Below are positions 18,147 through 24,932 of a stretch of DNA of 64,000 nt, one piece after another; position 1 is the first letter of the stretch, and every line of letters starts with the position of its first letter. The translations under genes were made by a program, and so were the position numbers. The notes beneath the pieces were generated by a model. The model did no database searches. It worked only from the letters and a program-made list of their open reading frames with translations, and had not been told where the DNA came from. Location: contig NZ_LT635480.1 of NCBI RefSeq assembly GCF_900120375.1, positions 372,001-436,000 of the forward strand. Direction: 5' to 3'. This DNA comes from Ndongobacter massiliensis. GTDB lineage: Bacteria; Bacillota; Clostridia; Tissierellales; Peptoniphilaceae.

Positions 18147-18557
18147 ATGATAGCTTATCTAAAAGCTCTATTCATCATGCTAAAAGCGCATCGAGGGCAA
18201 AAGGATAAGGGAGGACATCCTTACTTCCTTCACCCTCTTCGGGTTGCTCTTGGCGTAGAAGGGAAAGATGCCAGAATTGTCGCCTTACTGCATGACGTAG
18301 TGGAAGATAGTGACTATACTTTTTCAGATCTGGGCTTTCTATCCAAATCGCAGCGAGAGGCGCTGGAAATTCTGACGCATGATAAAGAAGTTGCCTATTT
18401 TGATTATATTCAAACAGTGAAAAACAATCGGATTGCCCGAGAGGTTAAGAAGAGCGATTTAAGGCAAAATATGGATCTTTCTCGACTTTCTGCAGTTACC
18501 GAAAAAGATCGATTACGTCGACAGAAGTATAAAGCAGCCTATGAAATGTTAAACTAA
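18147..18557 (+). CDS. HD-domain hydrolase of the small (p)ppGpp hydrolase (MESH1/SpoT-HD) type
   Basis: 136 residues. The family hallmarks are in order: AHRGQKDKGGHPYFLHPLRVA (first His ligands), LLHDVVED (HD pair), and VKKSDLRQNMD (final Asp ligand). Such proteins remove the 3'-diphosphate of alarmones. No synthetase domain is attached. It starts 12 nt after the unknown small gene with AGGAAGGAATTAGG before ATG. Stand-alone alarmone hydrolases are known as antitoxins for toxic alarmone synthetases, so in an orphan-immunity array this may be immunity to such a toxin; a housekeeping role is the alternative. Confidence 0.8.
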   Translation: MIAYLKALFIMLKAHRGQKDKGGHPYFLHPLRVALGVEGKDARIVALLHDVVEDSDYTFSDLGFLSKSQREALEILTHDKEVAYFDYIQTVKNNRIAREVKKSDLRQNMDLSRLSAVTEKDRLRRQKYKAAYEMLN

Positions 18558-18576
18558 AAAATATCTCTACAAATTT

Positions 18577-18759
18577 TTGCCGGCTTTAAAAGGGGGCTCA
18601 AAAATCCGACATGGGGATGATGTGCAGGTCTGTTTTTATTTTAGGAAAAGAAAATAAAGCTTATACTACGAGTTGAGGCACGAGCCGGACAGGGCGAGAG
18701 GCGGAGTGCAAGGATGGTATAAATAGAATTACATATCGAAAACGAGGGAGGAGATTGTT
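18577..18759 (+). repeat. Upstream cassette repeat B (matches 17457-17641)
   Basis: Second full copy of the unit before an array gene. It lacks the 7-bp duplication of copy A, so its toxin-tail frame is intact (see 18658-18726). Confidence 0.7.
18658..18726 (+). pseudogene. Relic of a toxin C-terminus before copy 4
   Basis: The frame reads SLYYELRHEPDRARGGVQGW then YK and a stop. The last ten residues match the relic at 17077-17151. There is an upstream stop in frame and no start, so this is a remnant, not a gene. Confidence 0.4.
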
Positions 18760-18966
18760 ATGTTCAGCGAAGAAGACCTAGTGCAAACACCGGAACGACT
18801 TAAAGCGGAGAATGATCGACTCATAGCTTTATACCTTGATGCGCCGGAAGAGGATATAGATATTCATGATTTTATCGAAAAAAATGCCTCAGAAGAATAT
18901 AAGATTTGGAGCAGAGAAAAAGATCGGTTTGATAAAGAAAATCTAAAAAAAGGGATTATTTACTAA
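18760..18966 (+). CDS. Orphan putative immunity protein, copy 4 (most divergent)
   Basis: 68 residues, about 25 differences from the prophage protein but with the same frame: MFS-EEDL, PER-KAENDRL, EKNASEEYKIWSREKDRF and the constant ENLKKGIIY end. It starts after GGGAGGAG. It is the last gene of the array; directly after its stop begins the diverged copy of the tRNA-Ala flank. Confidence 0.7.
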   Translation: MFSEEDLVQTPERLKAENDRLIALYLDAPEEDIDIHDFIEKNASEEYKIWSREKDRFDKENLKKGIIY

Positions 18967-18973
18967 GCAAACC

Positions 18974-19168
18974 TATACCCACGAAGCAAATCTTTACCTT
19001 TTCAGCGCTCTGTTCGGCCCGTTGAAAAAAGAAAAACTCGCCCTGAAAATGGCTCTGATGTGGGTTGCTTTATTTTGTGAAATGCTGAAGTCCCTTGAAA
19101 TTAAAGCTTTTCTGCAATGAAAAAAGGAAATATTTTTCTACAAAACAGGCTTCCTTTCATGGTGGATT
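18974..19168 (+). repeat. Diverged direct repeat of the tRNA-Ala flank (left copy)
   Basis: It begins with a 17-bp exact match, TATACCCACGAAGCAAA, to 22427-22443. It continues with recognisable similarity (CCCTTGAAAT, ATAAAAAAGGA, GCTTCCTT) to GGTGGAT, which in the right copy is the start of the tRNA-Ala 3' end. This suggests that an element of about 3.4 kb inserted at, or duplicated, the tRNA end. Confidence 0.6.
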
Positions 19169-19260
19169 CGATAACAAAAATAGTTGAGTTGGCAACATCA
19201 ATCATTAGTCTTCTGACAGCCATAGTGATTATGCGCAACTCAACTAAGAGCGGGGAATAA
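19159..19260 (+). CDS. Very small membrane protein, phage/plasmid type
   Basis: 33 residues, MVDSITKIVELATSIISLLT then AIVIMRNSTKSGE: one transmembrane helix with a short charged tail. Similar one-helix genes are common near lysis or mobilisation genes in Bacillota phages. An in-frame ATG at 19117 would add 14 residues; neither start has a good ribosome binding site, so expression is uncertain. The stop lies in a strong hairpin. Confidence 0.4.
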   Translation: MVDSITKIVELATSIISLLTAIVIMRNSTKSGE

Positions 19261-19285
19261 TTCCCCGCCCCCTCTTCGGGGGTAG
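19250..19285 (+). terminator. Double hairpin after the small membrane gene
   Basis: GCGGGGAATAATTCCCCGC (19250-19268) is a perfect palindrome, followed at once by CCCCC-tcttc-GGGGG. The T-run is weak (gtagtttta), so termination efficiency is uncertain. Confidence 0.55.
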
Positions 19286-19405
19286 TTTTAGTATATAGAT
19301 TCCACAAAAACTATGCAAATAATTGATTTACTAAAAAGTTTGATGTGGCTTGCGACTTTTAGCATTTTACTGATTGTTTCGATTTATCAAAGAAAGGAGA
19401 GATGA

Positions 19406-19609
19406 ATGAAAGAAAAAAAGACATCGGAAGCACAACGACGTGCTTCAAAAGCGTGGGCGCAAAGGAATCGAGAGAAGGCATCGCGCGGTTCTGCCTTGCG
19501 GACAGCGCGCGCCTTCATCCGAAACAAAGCAGAGCTTTCTGAGTTAGATGAATTTGAGGCACTTATCCAGGAAAGGCGCGTCGTGTTGCAAGAAAAAGCG
19601 GGGGAATAA
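19406..19609 (+). CDS. Small basic phage/mobile-element protein of unknown function
   Basis: 67 residues, strongly charged: SEAQRRASKAWAQRNREKAS, then LRTARAFIRNKAELSELDEF and EALIQERR. This pattern (SEAQ-RA-KW-RN, TAR-FIRN-A, EL-LI-ER) recurs in small proteins of Bacillota phages and integrative elements. No function is known. The start has AAAGGAGAG 5 bp upstream. It is a marker of mobile DNA in the island. Confidence 0.6.
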   Translation: MKEKKTSEAQRRASKAWAQRNREKASRGSALRTARAFIRNKAELSELDEFEALIQERRVVLQEKAGE

Positions 19610-19733
19610 TCCTATACTTTTCTACAAAGTTTTGTCTCCTTTTTGTCCCAAGTGCTTTTCAAAAACCGCAAAAGTCCATATGGCGAATAATTTTGGTAAA
19701 ATCTGCGGACACAGAAATTTATACGGATTTTAC

Positions 19734-19776
19734 ACAAAAGAAAAAACCGCCTAAAACGTTGATTTCAAGCGGTTTA
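19734..19776 (+). repeat. Hairpin nearly identical to the prophage integrase-side hairpin at 40752-40793
   Basis: Read on the plus strand it is AAAAGAAAAAACCGCC, a short loop region, TGATTTCAAGCGGTTTA. The minus strand of 40752-40793, just beyond the integrase stop, differs by only a few bases. It probably ended an integrase gene now lost, or is an old attachment-site flank. Confidence 0.55.
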
Positions 19777-19814
19777 TCTGGAAAGGAAATCATATTTTGA
19801 TAGAATTTCAGCCT

Positions 19815-19863
19815 ATGGGTGCAAATTGATACCCGTGGGTGCAATCCAAAGGGTGTGGGTGCA
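19815..19863 (+). repeat. Three GGGTGCA repeats with 20-bp period
   Basis: TGGGTGCA occurs three times exactly 20 bp apart (repeat copies end at 19823, 19843 and 19863). Helical-phase repeats of this kind resemble iterons of plasmid or element replication origins or Rep autoregulation sites. No rep gene is adjacent. Confidence 0.45.
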
Positions 19864-19923
19864 GCCCCATTTTCTGCATTTTGATAGAAGCATTTCCATG
19901 ATTTAGATAAACAACCCGAAAAC

Positions 19924-20439
19924 TTATCTTCCTATCAACCCAGTAATCAAAGCCTGGATCGCAGCAACAAACGGTATTATCAAAAATGGTGTGACTACAA
20001 AATGTTCCATGATTGCCAAATGCTTCATCCAGTTGCCGAACTCATAGTCAGGGTGTCCTTCTGTGCCGGGAATGACGATTTTATCCTTATATTTTCCCTG
20101 AAATAACAGACAATCCAGCAAAAAGAAATCTCCAAGGTTTAATATGCTCCACTGAATATATCCCATCAAAAAAAGATTCCAAAAGCCCGCAATGCCTGTA
20201 TGTAAAATACTTGCTGTTGAATATATGAAGCAAATCCCGCAAATTATAATTGTCAAAATGTGATTTATTTTTTTCTCTTTTTTTGTCATCTGTTCGTGTG
20301 CGGCTCTCTGAATTGCCTTTGGATAAGAATCAAAAAAATATCTCGGATCAATAAGCGCTACGGCTGCCACCGAACCGCTAAAGATTGCGGCTATCGCAAT
20401 CCCGTCTAAAATCGCTCGCATTACATCCATAAAACCCAC
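19924..20439 (-). CDS. Hypothetical four-helix membrane protein
   Basis: 171 residues with about four transmembrane segments (IAAIFSGSVAAVALI, ILTIIICGICFIY, FLMGYIQWSILNLGDFFLL, VVTPFLIIPFVAAIQALI) and a short cytoplasmic loop (GTEGHPDYEFGNWMKH). Family not recognised. It is last in the minus-strand gene block with the methyltransferase genes, 9 bp after the methyltransferase fragment, and is probably co-transcribed with them. Confidence 0.65.
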   Translation of the reverse strand: MGFMDVMRAILDGIAIAAIFSGSVAAVALIDPRYFFDSYPKAIQRAAHEQMTKKEKKINHILTIIICGICFIYSTASILHTGIAGFWNLFLMGYIQWSILNLGDFFLLDCLLFQGKYKDKIVIPGTEGHPDYEFGNWMKHLAIMEHFVVTPFLIIPFVAAIQALITGLIGR

Positions 20440-20448
20440 TCCTTCGTC

Positions 20449-20694
20449 CTATTTCTTTGGAATCCTGGGAATGCACCTGTTTGTTTTGGCCTTATAATCC
20501 TCGTACTCTTTACCAAAGATTGCAAGCAGCCATTTTTCTTCCGTATTTTTCATCAAAAATGTCATGAAAAGCCAATACAAAGGAACAAGAAAAAATAAAA
20601 TCCAGTTTCCTCGAATTAAGATTGCTCCGATTGCAATAAGAAAAAATGCCGAATAGATAGGATGCCTTACCCATGCGTAAATTCCGTCAGTCAC
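20449..20694 (-). pseudogene. Isoprenylcysteine/phospholipid methyltransferase family, N-terminally truncated
   Basis: 81 residues corresponding to the C-terminal half of ICMT-like membrane methyltransferases: TDGIYAWVRHPIYSAFFL (SAM-binding RHPxY motif) and EEKWLLAIFGKEYEDYKAKT. Full members are about twice as long, but only 24 bp separate this frame from the stop of the gene before it. The frame opens at GTG out of a run of nine G (20694-20702 on the minus strand), so a deletion or slippage at that tract is likely. Probably non-functional unless the fragment is read by slippage. Confidence 0.65.
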
Positions 20695-20718
20695 CCCCCC
20701 CCTACACTTTGAGAAATG

Positions 20719-21333
20719 TTATAAAGTTTTTTCACCCAGGATGGCAAGCCAATGTTTGTCTGTGTGAAATGCTCTTATATTAGAAAATCCGACCTTTTGA
20801 AGCCTCTCTGTCAAGTCTCTCTCCTTATAAATTTTTAGTCCTTCGATGATACTTATCCATTTATCCTGCTTGGGATTGGTTCCGTCCGCTTCATTGACAA
20901 TAAGGAATGTGCCGCCATTCTTTAATATGCGAAATACTTCTTGAAAGCAGTTTTCAAGCCCGGGCCAGAAATACACGGTTTCAAAAGCGGAAATTATATC
21001 AAAGGTATTCTCGTTAAAAGGCAAATGTGAAACATCGCCCTCAACAATTTGACAGCGATTTTCTGCAATAGCTTTTTGATTGTATTTTTGTGAAGCATCT
21101 ACGCTTACAGGAGAGTAGTCTAATCCTGTTATATGGCCTTGTGGACAGCGCTTTACCCAGCTTGCCACATTTGCCCCGCCACCGCAACCTATGTCAAGGA
21201 CAGTTGCAGAAGAAGAAACATTGACATGAGAAAAGCCCCATTCAGCTACTTTGGCATGCCCAATATTCATAAATTTAACCATCAACTTTCCTCCAAAGCC
21301 GATAGGTTTTGCTGTGTTTTGAAAAAATCCCAT
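20719..21333 (-). CDS. Class I SAM-dependent methyltransferase
   Basis: 204 residues. Motif I VLDIGCGGGAN, motif II GLDYSP, post-II EGDVSHLPF and LKNGGTFLIVNE give a UbiE/Methyltransf_11-type Rossmann fold. Substrate unknown. It begins MGFFQNTAKPIGFGGKLMVK, as in many small-molecule methyltransferases of Clostridia. It lies in an accessory block with a hydrolase and a membrane methyltransferase fragment, AT-rich relative to the core genome. Confidence 0.88.
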   Translation of the reverse strand: MGFFQNTAKPIGFGGKLMVKFMNIGHAKVAEWGFSHVNVSSSATVLDIGCGGGANVASWVKRCPQGHITGLDYSPVSVDASQKYNQKAIAENRCQIVEGDVSHLPFNENTFDIISAFETVYFWPGLENCFQEVFRILKNGGTFLIVNEADGTNPKQDKWISIIEGLKIYKERDLTERLQKVGFSNIRAFHTDKHWLAILGEKTL

Positions 21334-21487
21334 AACTGCTCCTTCATCCTAAAACTTCAACTTATGCCGGGTTCGTTTTATTATTTTTATTTAATTTATT
21401 GACTATATTTACCTTATAAATCTGAATGATGCCACAAAGCATGGCTGTTTTTTCTTTCTTCATTGAAAACCTCATCTCGCATTGTAT

Positions 21488-22237
21488 TTATGCACGAATA
21501 TAGTCTTCGATGTCATGGCAATAACCTTCTTGATCCTTCGTCATCCTCTCACAATGCCCGTAGCCTCCCCACACTTTCATTCCTGCATGAGGATATGTTT
21601 TCCGGAGCATCCTCCTTGCCTTCTTGTAATCGAAATCCTTATCACCATAGGCAAACATACATTTCTTCTGCATCGTATCGGACAATGGCGGCAGCTCCAC
21701 GAATGCACAGTCGTGAACAATATTCCTTATGCTTTCCTCGCTCATGGCGATAAAATGCTTTGCCAGAAGCGGAGCGGCTTCTGTTCCAAACATTGAAGAC
21801 ATCCTTTTTACGCTGAGCGCCGGATCTGCTACGGCCTTTTTATGTTTTTTCAGAAATATGGATCTGAGGATCAGTTCCGGAAGTTTCGCGTTAGTGTAAA
21901 AGCTCATTCCCTCAAAAAATAAATGCTCAAACTGAATATCGTCATACTTGAGAAGCTGCAGAAGAATCACGCCTCCCAGGGAGGCTCCAAAACCAAGCTT
22001 AAGCTTCATAATCTGATTTTTGCCCAGATAATCATGAATTTGCTTTGCCTCTTCTAAAGCACTTTTGAAGGTGTCTTTCACTGCATCACCATGTGCGGAA
22101 AGATCGGGTGCGAGGTAGCGGTACCCATTTCCGATAATGTCGGCAACATAAGTCTTCATTCCATTTGCTGACGAAAGCATTGGATGGATCAGCAGAATGA
22201 CATCTTTCTTTTCGCTGTTCCAATCATGCATAATCAT
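21488..22237 (-). CDS. Alpha/beta-fold hydrolase
   Basis: About 249 residues. The oxyanion-region LLIHPMLSSANG, nucleophile elbow GASLGG (Ser), and late GYGHCE (His) make a complete catalytic framework. The acid residue is probably in YGDKDFD. Substrate unknown. I chose ATG 22237 (7 bp after GAGGTG) over the TTG two codons upstream. A palindromic operator candidate and a TATAAT box precede it, so it is probably regulated by a repressor not encoded next to it. Confidence 0.85.
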   Translation of the reverse strand: MIMHDWNSEKKDVILLIHPMLSSANGMKTYVADIIGNGYRYLAPDLSAHGDAVKDTFKSALEEAKQIHDYLGKNQIMKLKLGFGASLGGVILLQLLKYDDIQFEHLFFEGMSFYTNAKLPELILRSIFLKKHKKAVADPALSVKRMSSMFGTEAAPLLAKHFIAMSEESIRNIVHDCAFVELPPLSDTMQKKCMFAYGDKDFDYKKARRMLRKTYPHAGMKVWGGYGHCERMTKDQEGYCHDIEDYIRA

Positions 22238-22258
22238 ATTCAATCACCTCAAATTTTA

Positions 22259-22292
22259 GTTAGTCATGTCTAACATGCAATATTGTATTATA
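22259..22292 (-). promoter_or_regulatory. Hydrolase promoter with 16-bp palindrome
   Basis: TATAAT (22287-22292, minus strand) is followed downstream by GTTAGACATGACTAAC (22259-22274), an inverted repeat with 14 of 16 symmetric positions, between promoter and ribosome binding site: the place for a TetR- or MarR-type operator. Confidence 0.5.
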
Positions 22293-22298
22293 ACACAC

Positions 22299-22397
22299 TT
22301 ACAGACTACATATTGAACAAAGTTTGAACTGGCAGACGAGTTTTACCTTGCCGTTCTGCGAATTCACAGCCTGTGCCGCATGTATAAAGGATGCCAT
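22299..22397 (-). CDS. Possible small protein of 32 residues, or a truncated gene
   Basis: A very good ribosome binding site (GGAGG, 5 bp) precedes ATG at 22397. The product reads MASFIHAAQAVNSQNGKVKL then VCQFKLCSICSL. The last codons run into the hydrolase promoter, so this may be the 5' end of a gene cut off by the insertion. Family unknown. Confidence 0.35.
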   Translation of the reverse strand: MASFIHAAQAVNSQNGKVKLVCQFKLCSICSL

Positions 22398-22426
22398 TTG
22401 ATTCCTCCATAAAGCAAGTCAAACGA

Positions 22427-22622
22427 TATACCCACGAAGCAAACCTTTACTTTTACAGTACTCAGCACAAGCCACAAAAAACACGAAAAACCCGTCCCGG
22501 GAAACATTCCAGGGCGGACTGCTTTATGCCTTAAAATGCTTAAATCCCTTGAAATCAGGGCTTTTCGATAATAAAAAAGGAAGCACATTTTCTATCAAAA
22601 TATGCTTCCTTATCTGGTGGAT
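22427..22622 (+). repeat. tRNA-Ala-proximal copy of the island direct repeat
   Basis: Partner of 18974-19168. Its right end is the 3' terminus of tRNA-Ala, the preferred target of integrative elements; it also contains the tRNA terminator hairpin. Confidence 0.6.
22573..22611 (-). terminator. Terminator of tRNA-Ala
   Basis: AAGGAAGCA (22578-22586) pairs with TGCTTCCTT (22603-22611); the minus-strand transcript ends in a U-run from AAAAAA at 22573-22578. Confidence 0.85.
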
Positions 22623-22690
22623 CTGGCGGGATTCGAACCCGCGGCCTCCGCGTTGCGAACGCGGCGCTCTCCCATCTGAGCTACAAACCC
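22615..22690 (-). tRNA. tRNA-Ala (anticodon CGC)
   Basis: 76 nt cloverleaf with encoded CCA. The anticodon stem CCGCG/CGCGG encloses the loop TTCGCAA, giving CGC. The acceptor stem has the G3-U70 pair that identifies alanine. GTTCGAATC forms the T arm. Confidence 0.95.
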
Positions 22691-22818
22691 ATAACGCAAA
22701 AGGTATTATACGACGAGAAAAAAAATTAGGCAAGCGATATTAAAATAACAAAAGGCAAAAGCAGAATGAATTTCAGCGCTTTTGCCTTTTTCAAACCACG
22801 TTTCTGACTTTTTCAAAT

Positions 22819-23412
22819 CTAGTTCGCCTTTTGGATCAATGCGCGACGAATGGGTTGCCACAGAAGCCCCATCAGCGCAACGCAAATGATAAAATCGAAA
22901 GACAGATAGCCCAGATTGTAGAGGACGCTGTAACTTAAGCCGCTGAAAAAATTGGCGGGGACAAGGGCTTCTGCGAGCGTGGCGCCGGGTTTGGTGAAGT
23001 CGATGGCGCCGAAAAAGATGCAGCCCGAGAGGACATGACAAACAAAACGCAGGGCGACCGCCAGGAAAATCGGCGGAAGAAAACTCAGAAAGCGCTCTTC
23101 GCTGCGCACGGTACGCAGTCCCGCAAATCCGCACATCATGTAAGCAAGGGGATAATCGAGCACCAGCTGCAGCGGATGAATAATATAGCCGCCAATCATC
23201 AGATCAACGAAGCCGTACACCATGCCGACTAACAGACCGCGTTTCCAGCCCCATCGCACGGCGAAGATAAACAAGGGGGCCATGGAGCCCAGCGTGACGC
23301 TTCCGCCATAGGGCGCCTCAAAGAGTTTGATCATGGAAAGCACTTTTGCCAGTGCAATCATCAGACCGGCTTCAGCGAGCATTTGCGCCGAAAAAAACGA
23401 ATTTTTTTTCAT
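22819..23412 (-). CDS. thiT: Thiamine ECF transporter substrate-binding subunit ThiT
   Basis: 197 residues, six membrane helices, with the conserved N-terminal MIALAKVLSMIKLFEAPYGGSVTLGSM and the GGYIIHPLQ and LRFVCHVLSG segments of ThiT. It captures thiamine and works with the shared EcfA-A'-T module encoded elsewhere. A TPP riboswitch and terminator in the leader confirm the assignment. I chose ATG 23412 (MKKNSFF); the overlapping ATG 23415 touches the GGGAGA ribosome binding site. Confidence 0.93.
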   Translation of the reverse strand: MKKNSFFSAQMLAEAGLMIALAKVLSMIKLFEAPYGGSVTLGSMAPLFIFAVRWGWKRGLLVGMVYGFVDLMIGGYIIHPLQLVLDYPLAYMMCGFAGLRTVRSEERFLSFLPPIFLAVALRFVCHVLSGCIFFGAIDFTKPGATLAEALVPANFFSGLSYSVLYNLGYLSFDFIICVALMGLLWQPIRRALIQKAN

Positions 23413-23433
23413 CATTCTCCCTTTCTGGAGTGC

Positions 23434-23462
23434 TAAAAAAAGAGCCGCGACGAAGGTCGCGG
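23434..23462 (-). terminator. Riboswitch-controlled terminator before thiT
   Basis: CCGCGAC (minus strand) pairs with GTCGCGG around CTTC, followed by CTCTTTTTTT. It directly follows the TPP aptamer, so bound TPP would favour termination. Confidence 0.85.
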
Positions 23463-23469
23463 TTACCAA

Positions 23470-23540
23470 CTTCCCTACGCCAATATTACTTGGATCAGGT
23501 TACGGGGTTGGTAGAACCTCTCAGCCGAAGCACCCCCAGT
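23470..23540 (-). ncRNA. TPP (THI-box) riboswitch
   Basis: Minus-strand sequence has the conserved aptamer parts in order: GGGGGTGC at the 5' side, GGCTGAGAGG, ACCTGATCCAAGTAATATTG and GCGTAGGGA. Together with the terminator it turns off thiT when thiamine pyrophosphate is plentiful. Confidence 0.95.
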
Positions 23541-23549
23541 GATGAAATT

Positions 23550-23579
23550 AGTATAACGCAACGTTTCTGCGGGCGTCAA
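23550..23579 (-). promoter_or_regulatory. Promoter of the thiT riboswitch transcript
   Basis: TTGACG (23574-23579) and TATACT (23550-23555) on the minus strand, 18 bp apart, 10 bp before the aptamer. Confidence 0.7.
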
Positions 23580-23723
23580 GGGAAAACGGGGCGGCGCGGC
23601 TGGGCATTTCGGGCGACAGCGAAAAACCGGAAAATCGCACACGGAAGGAGGTACGTTATAAGCATTGGTCGCTTTCTTCTGCACAAAGATGGTAAAATAC
23701 GTTGAAGAAGAAAGGAGTTTGGT

Positions 23724-24932
23724 ATGGCAAAAGAATATACCTTTGATTTTCAAGCTGCCGGTGCGCGCTTGCAGGATGTATTGCATCCGACCTCTCTGAT
23801 TTATGCCCCCGATTTTATTAAAGGGGGACGCAGTGAATTGTACATAAAACCGGAAAATTTGCAGACCACCGGATCCTTCAAAATTCGAGGCGCCTACAAT
23901 AAGATTGCGAAACTGGACGAGGCGCAAAAAAAGCGAGGCTTGGTGACGGCATCTGCCGGAAATCATGCGCAGGGCGTAGCGTATGCTGCAAAACATCTCG
24001 GCATTGCAGCGACGATTGTCATGCCCAAGATAACCCCATTTCTCAAAGTCGATCGCACGCGCAGCTATGGGGTCGACGTGGTGCTCGAAGGGGATAATTT
24101 TGATGAGGCGAATGCGCATTGCCTCGCATTGGCAAAAGAAAAAGGCATGACGTTGATTCCACCCTTTGACGATTATGATGTCATCGAAGGGCAGGGCACC
24201 ATCGCCCGTGAAATTCTGGATGAGTTGCCGGATGCAGATCTCATTTTGGTCCCGGTAGGCGGCGGCGGACTCATTGCCGGCATTGCCGCCTGCGCCAAAG
24301 AAATCAATCCGAAAATCCGCATTATCGGCGTGGAGTCGGTCGGCTACGATTCCATGCATATTTCTGTGGAAAAGGGTGCGGTAAGCACGTTGACAAGCAC
24401 CCGTCCCACCATCGCAGACGGTACGGCGGTTGCCACGCCCGGAGAAAAGACCTTTGCCCTTGCGCGCAAATGGGTCGATGAATGGATTCAGATTACCGAT
24501 TATGAGCTGATGGTCAGCTTCGTGGATCTGCTTTCGAAGCAGAAGATCATTGCGGAGCCGTCCGGGTTGTTGTCTTTGGCAGCGGCATCCAAACTGGCGC
24601 TCAAAGGTAAAAAAATGGTCAGCGTCGTATCCGGCGGCAACATCGATTTGTTGACGGTTTCCGAATTGGTGACCAAGGGCATGACCTTTAACGGGCGCAT
24701 CGTAACGGTGCGTGTGGAATTGGACAATCGACCGGGCACTTTGGTAAAGTTGCTAAAAACGTTCAGTGAGCAACGCGTCAATATTATTCAAGTCGAACAT
24801 GACATGTATAAAAATCAGGCCAGTTACAACGGAATTCAGGTTTCGGTAACAGCGCAAACGAATGGCAAGGCGCATATTGAGCAGCTGCTTGCCGCGTTGT
24901 ATAAAGAGGGCTATGGCCTCACTCTCGAATAA
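23724..24932 (+). CDS. ilvA: Threonine dehydratase (threonine ammonia-lyase), catabolic-type with C-terminal ACT
   Basis: 402 residues. PLP-binding Lys53 in GSFKIRGAYNK, the phosphate-binding loop VGGGGLIAG, and ASAGNHAQG are present. The C-terminal ACT domain (VRVELDNRPGTLVKLLKTFS) is the single-ACT form of about 400 residues. It converts threonine to 2-oxobutyrate and ammonia. GAAAGGAG lies 5 bp before ATG. It converges with sdaAA and the two genes overlap by 14 bp at their 3' ends. A tdcB-like role in anaerobic threonine use is as likely as an isoleucine-biosynthetic one. Confidence 0.93.
   Translation: MAKEYTFDFQAAGARLQDVLHPTSLIYAPDFIKGGRSELYIKPENLQTTGSFKIRGAYNKIAKLDEAQKKRGLVTASAGNHAQGVAYAAKHLGIAATIVMPKITPFLKVDRTRSYGVDVVLEGDNFDEANAHCLALAKEKGMTLIPPFDDYDVIEGQGTIAREILDELPDADLILVPVGGGGLIAGIAACAKEINPKIRIIGVESVGYDSMHISVEKGAVSTLTSTRPTIADGTAVATPGEKTFALARKWVDEWIQITDYELMVSFVDLLSKQKIIAEPSGLLSLAAASKLALKGKKMVSVVSGGNIDLLTVSELVTKGMTFNGRIVTVRVELDNRPGTLVKLLKTFSEQRVNIIQVEHDMYKNQASYNGIQVSVTAQTNGKAHIEQLLAALYKEGYGLTLE

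Larger units (their letters stand above)
19610..19923. other. Intergenic stretch of the island
   Basis: It holds the terminator-like repeat at 19734-19776, the three GGGTGCA repeats at 19815-19863, and otherwise AT-rich sequence without a gene. Confidence 0.5.
16640..22615. mobile_element. Genomic island at the 3' side of tRNA-Ala, carrying an orphan immunity gene array
   Basis: Between the fruA terminator and the minus-strand tRNA-Ala the base composition falls and the genes change to small, repeated and accessory types: four paralogous small proteins, toxin 3'-end relics, an HD hydrolase, phage/plasmid-like small genes, iteron-like repeats, a terminator-like repeat shared with the prophage attachment region, and a block of methyltransferase/hydrolase genes. 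A diverged copy of the tRNA-proximal 200 bp (18974-19168 versus 22427-22622) marks an internal junction. No integrase survives in the island. Confidence 0.6.

Noticed and set aside
22524-22743. ORFs over tRNA-Ala and over the tRNA operon
   Set aside because: They are translations of tRNA sequence (GFESRQIH-, GFEPT-like peptides), a common artefact.
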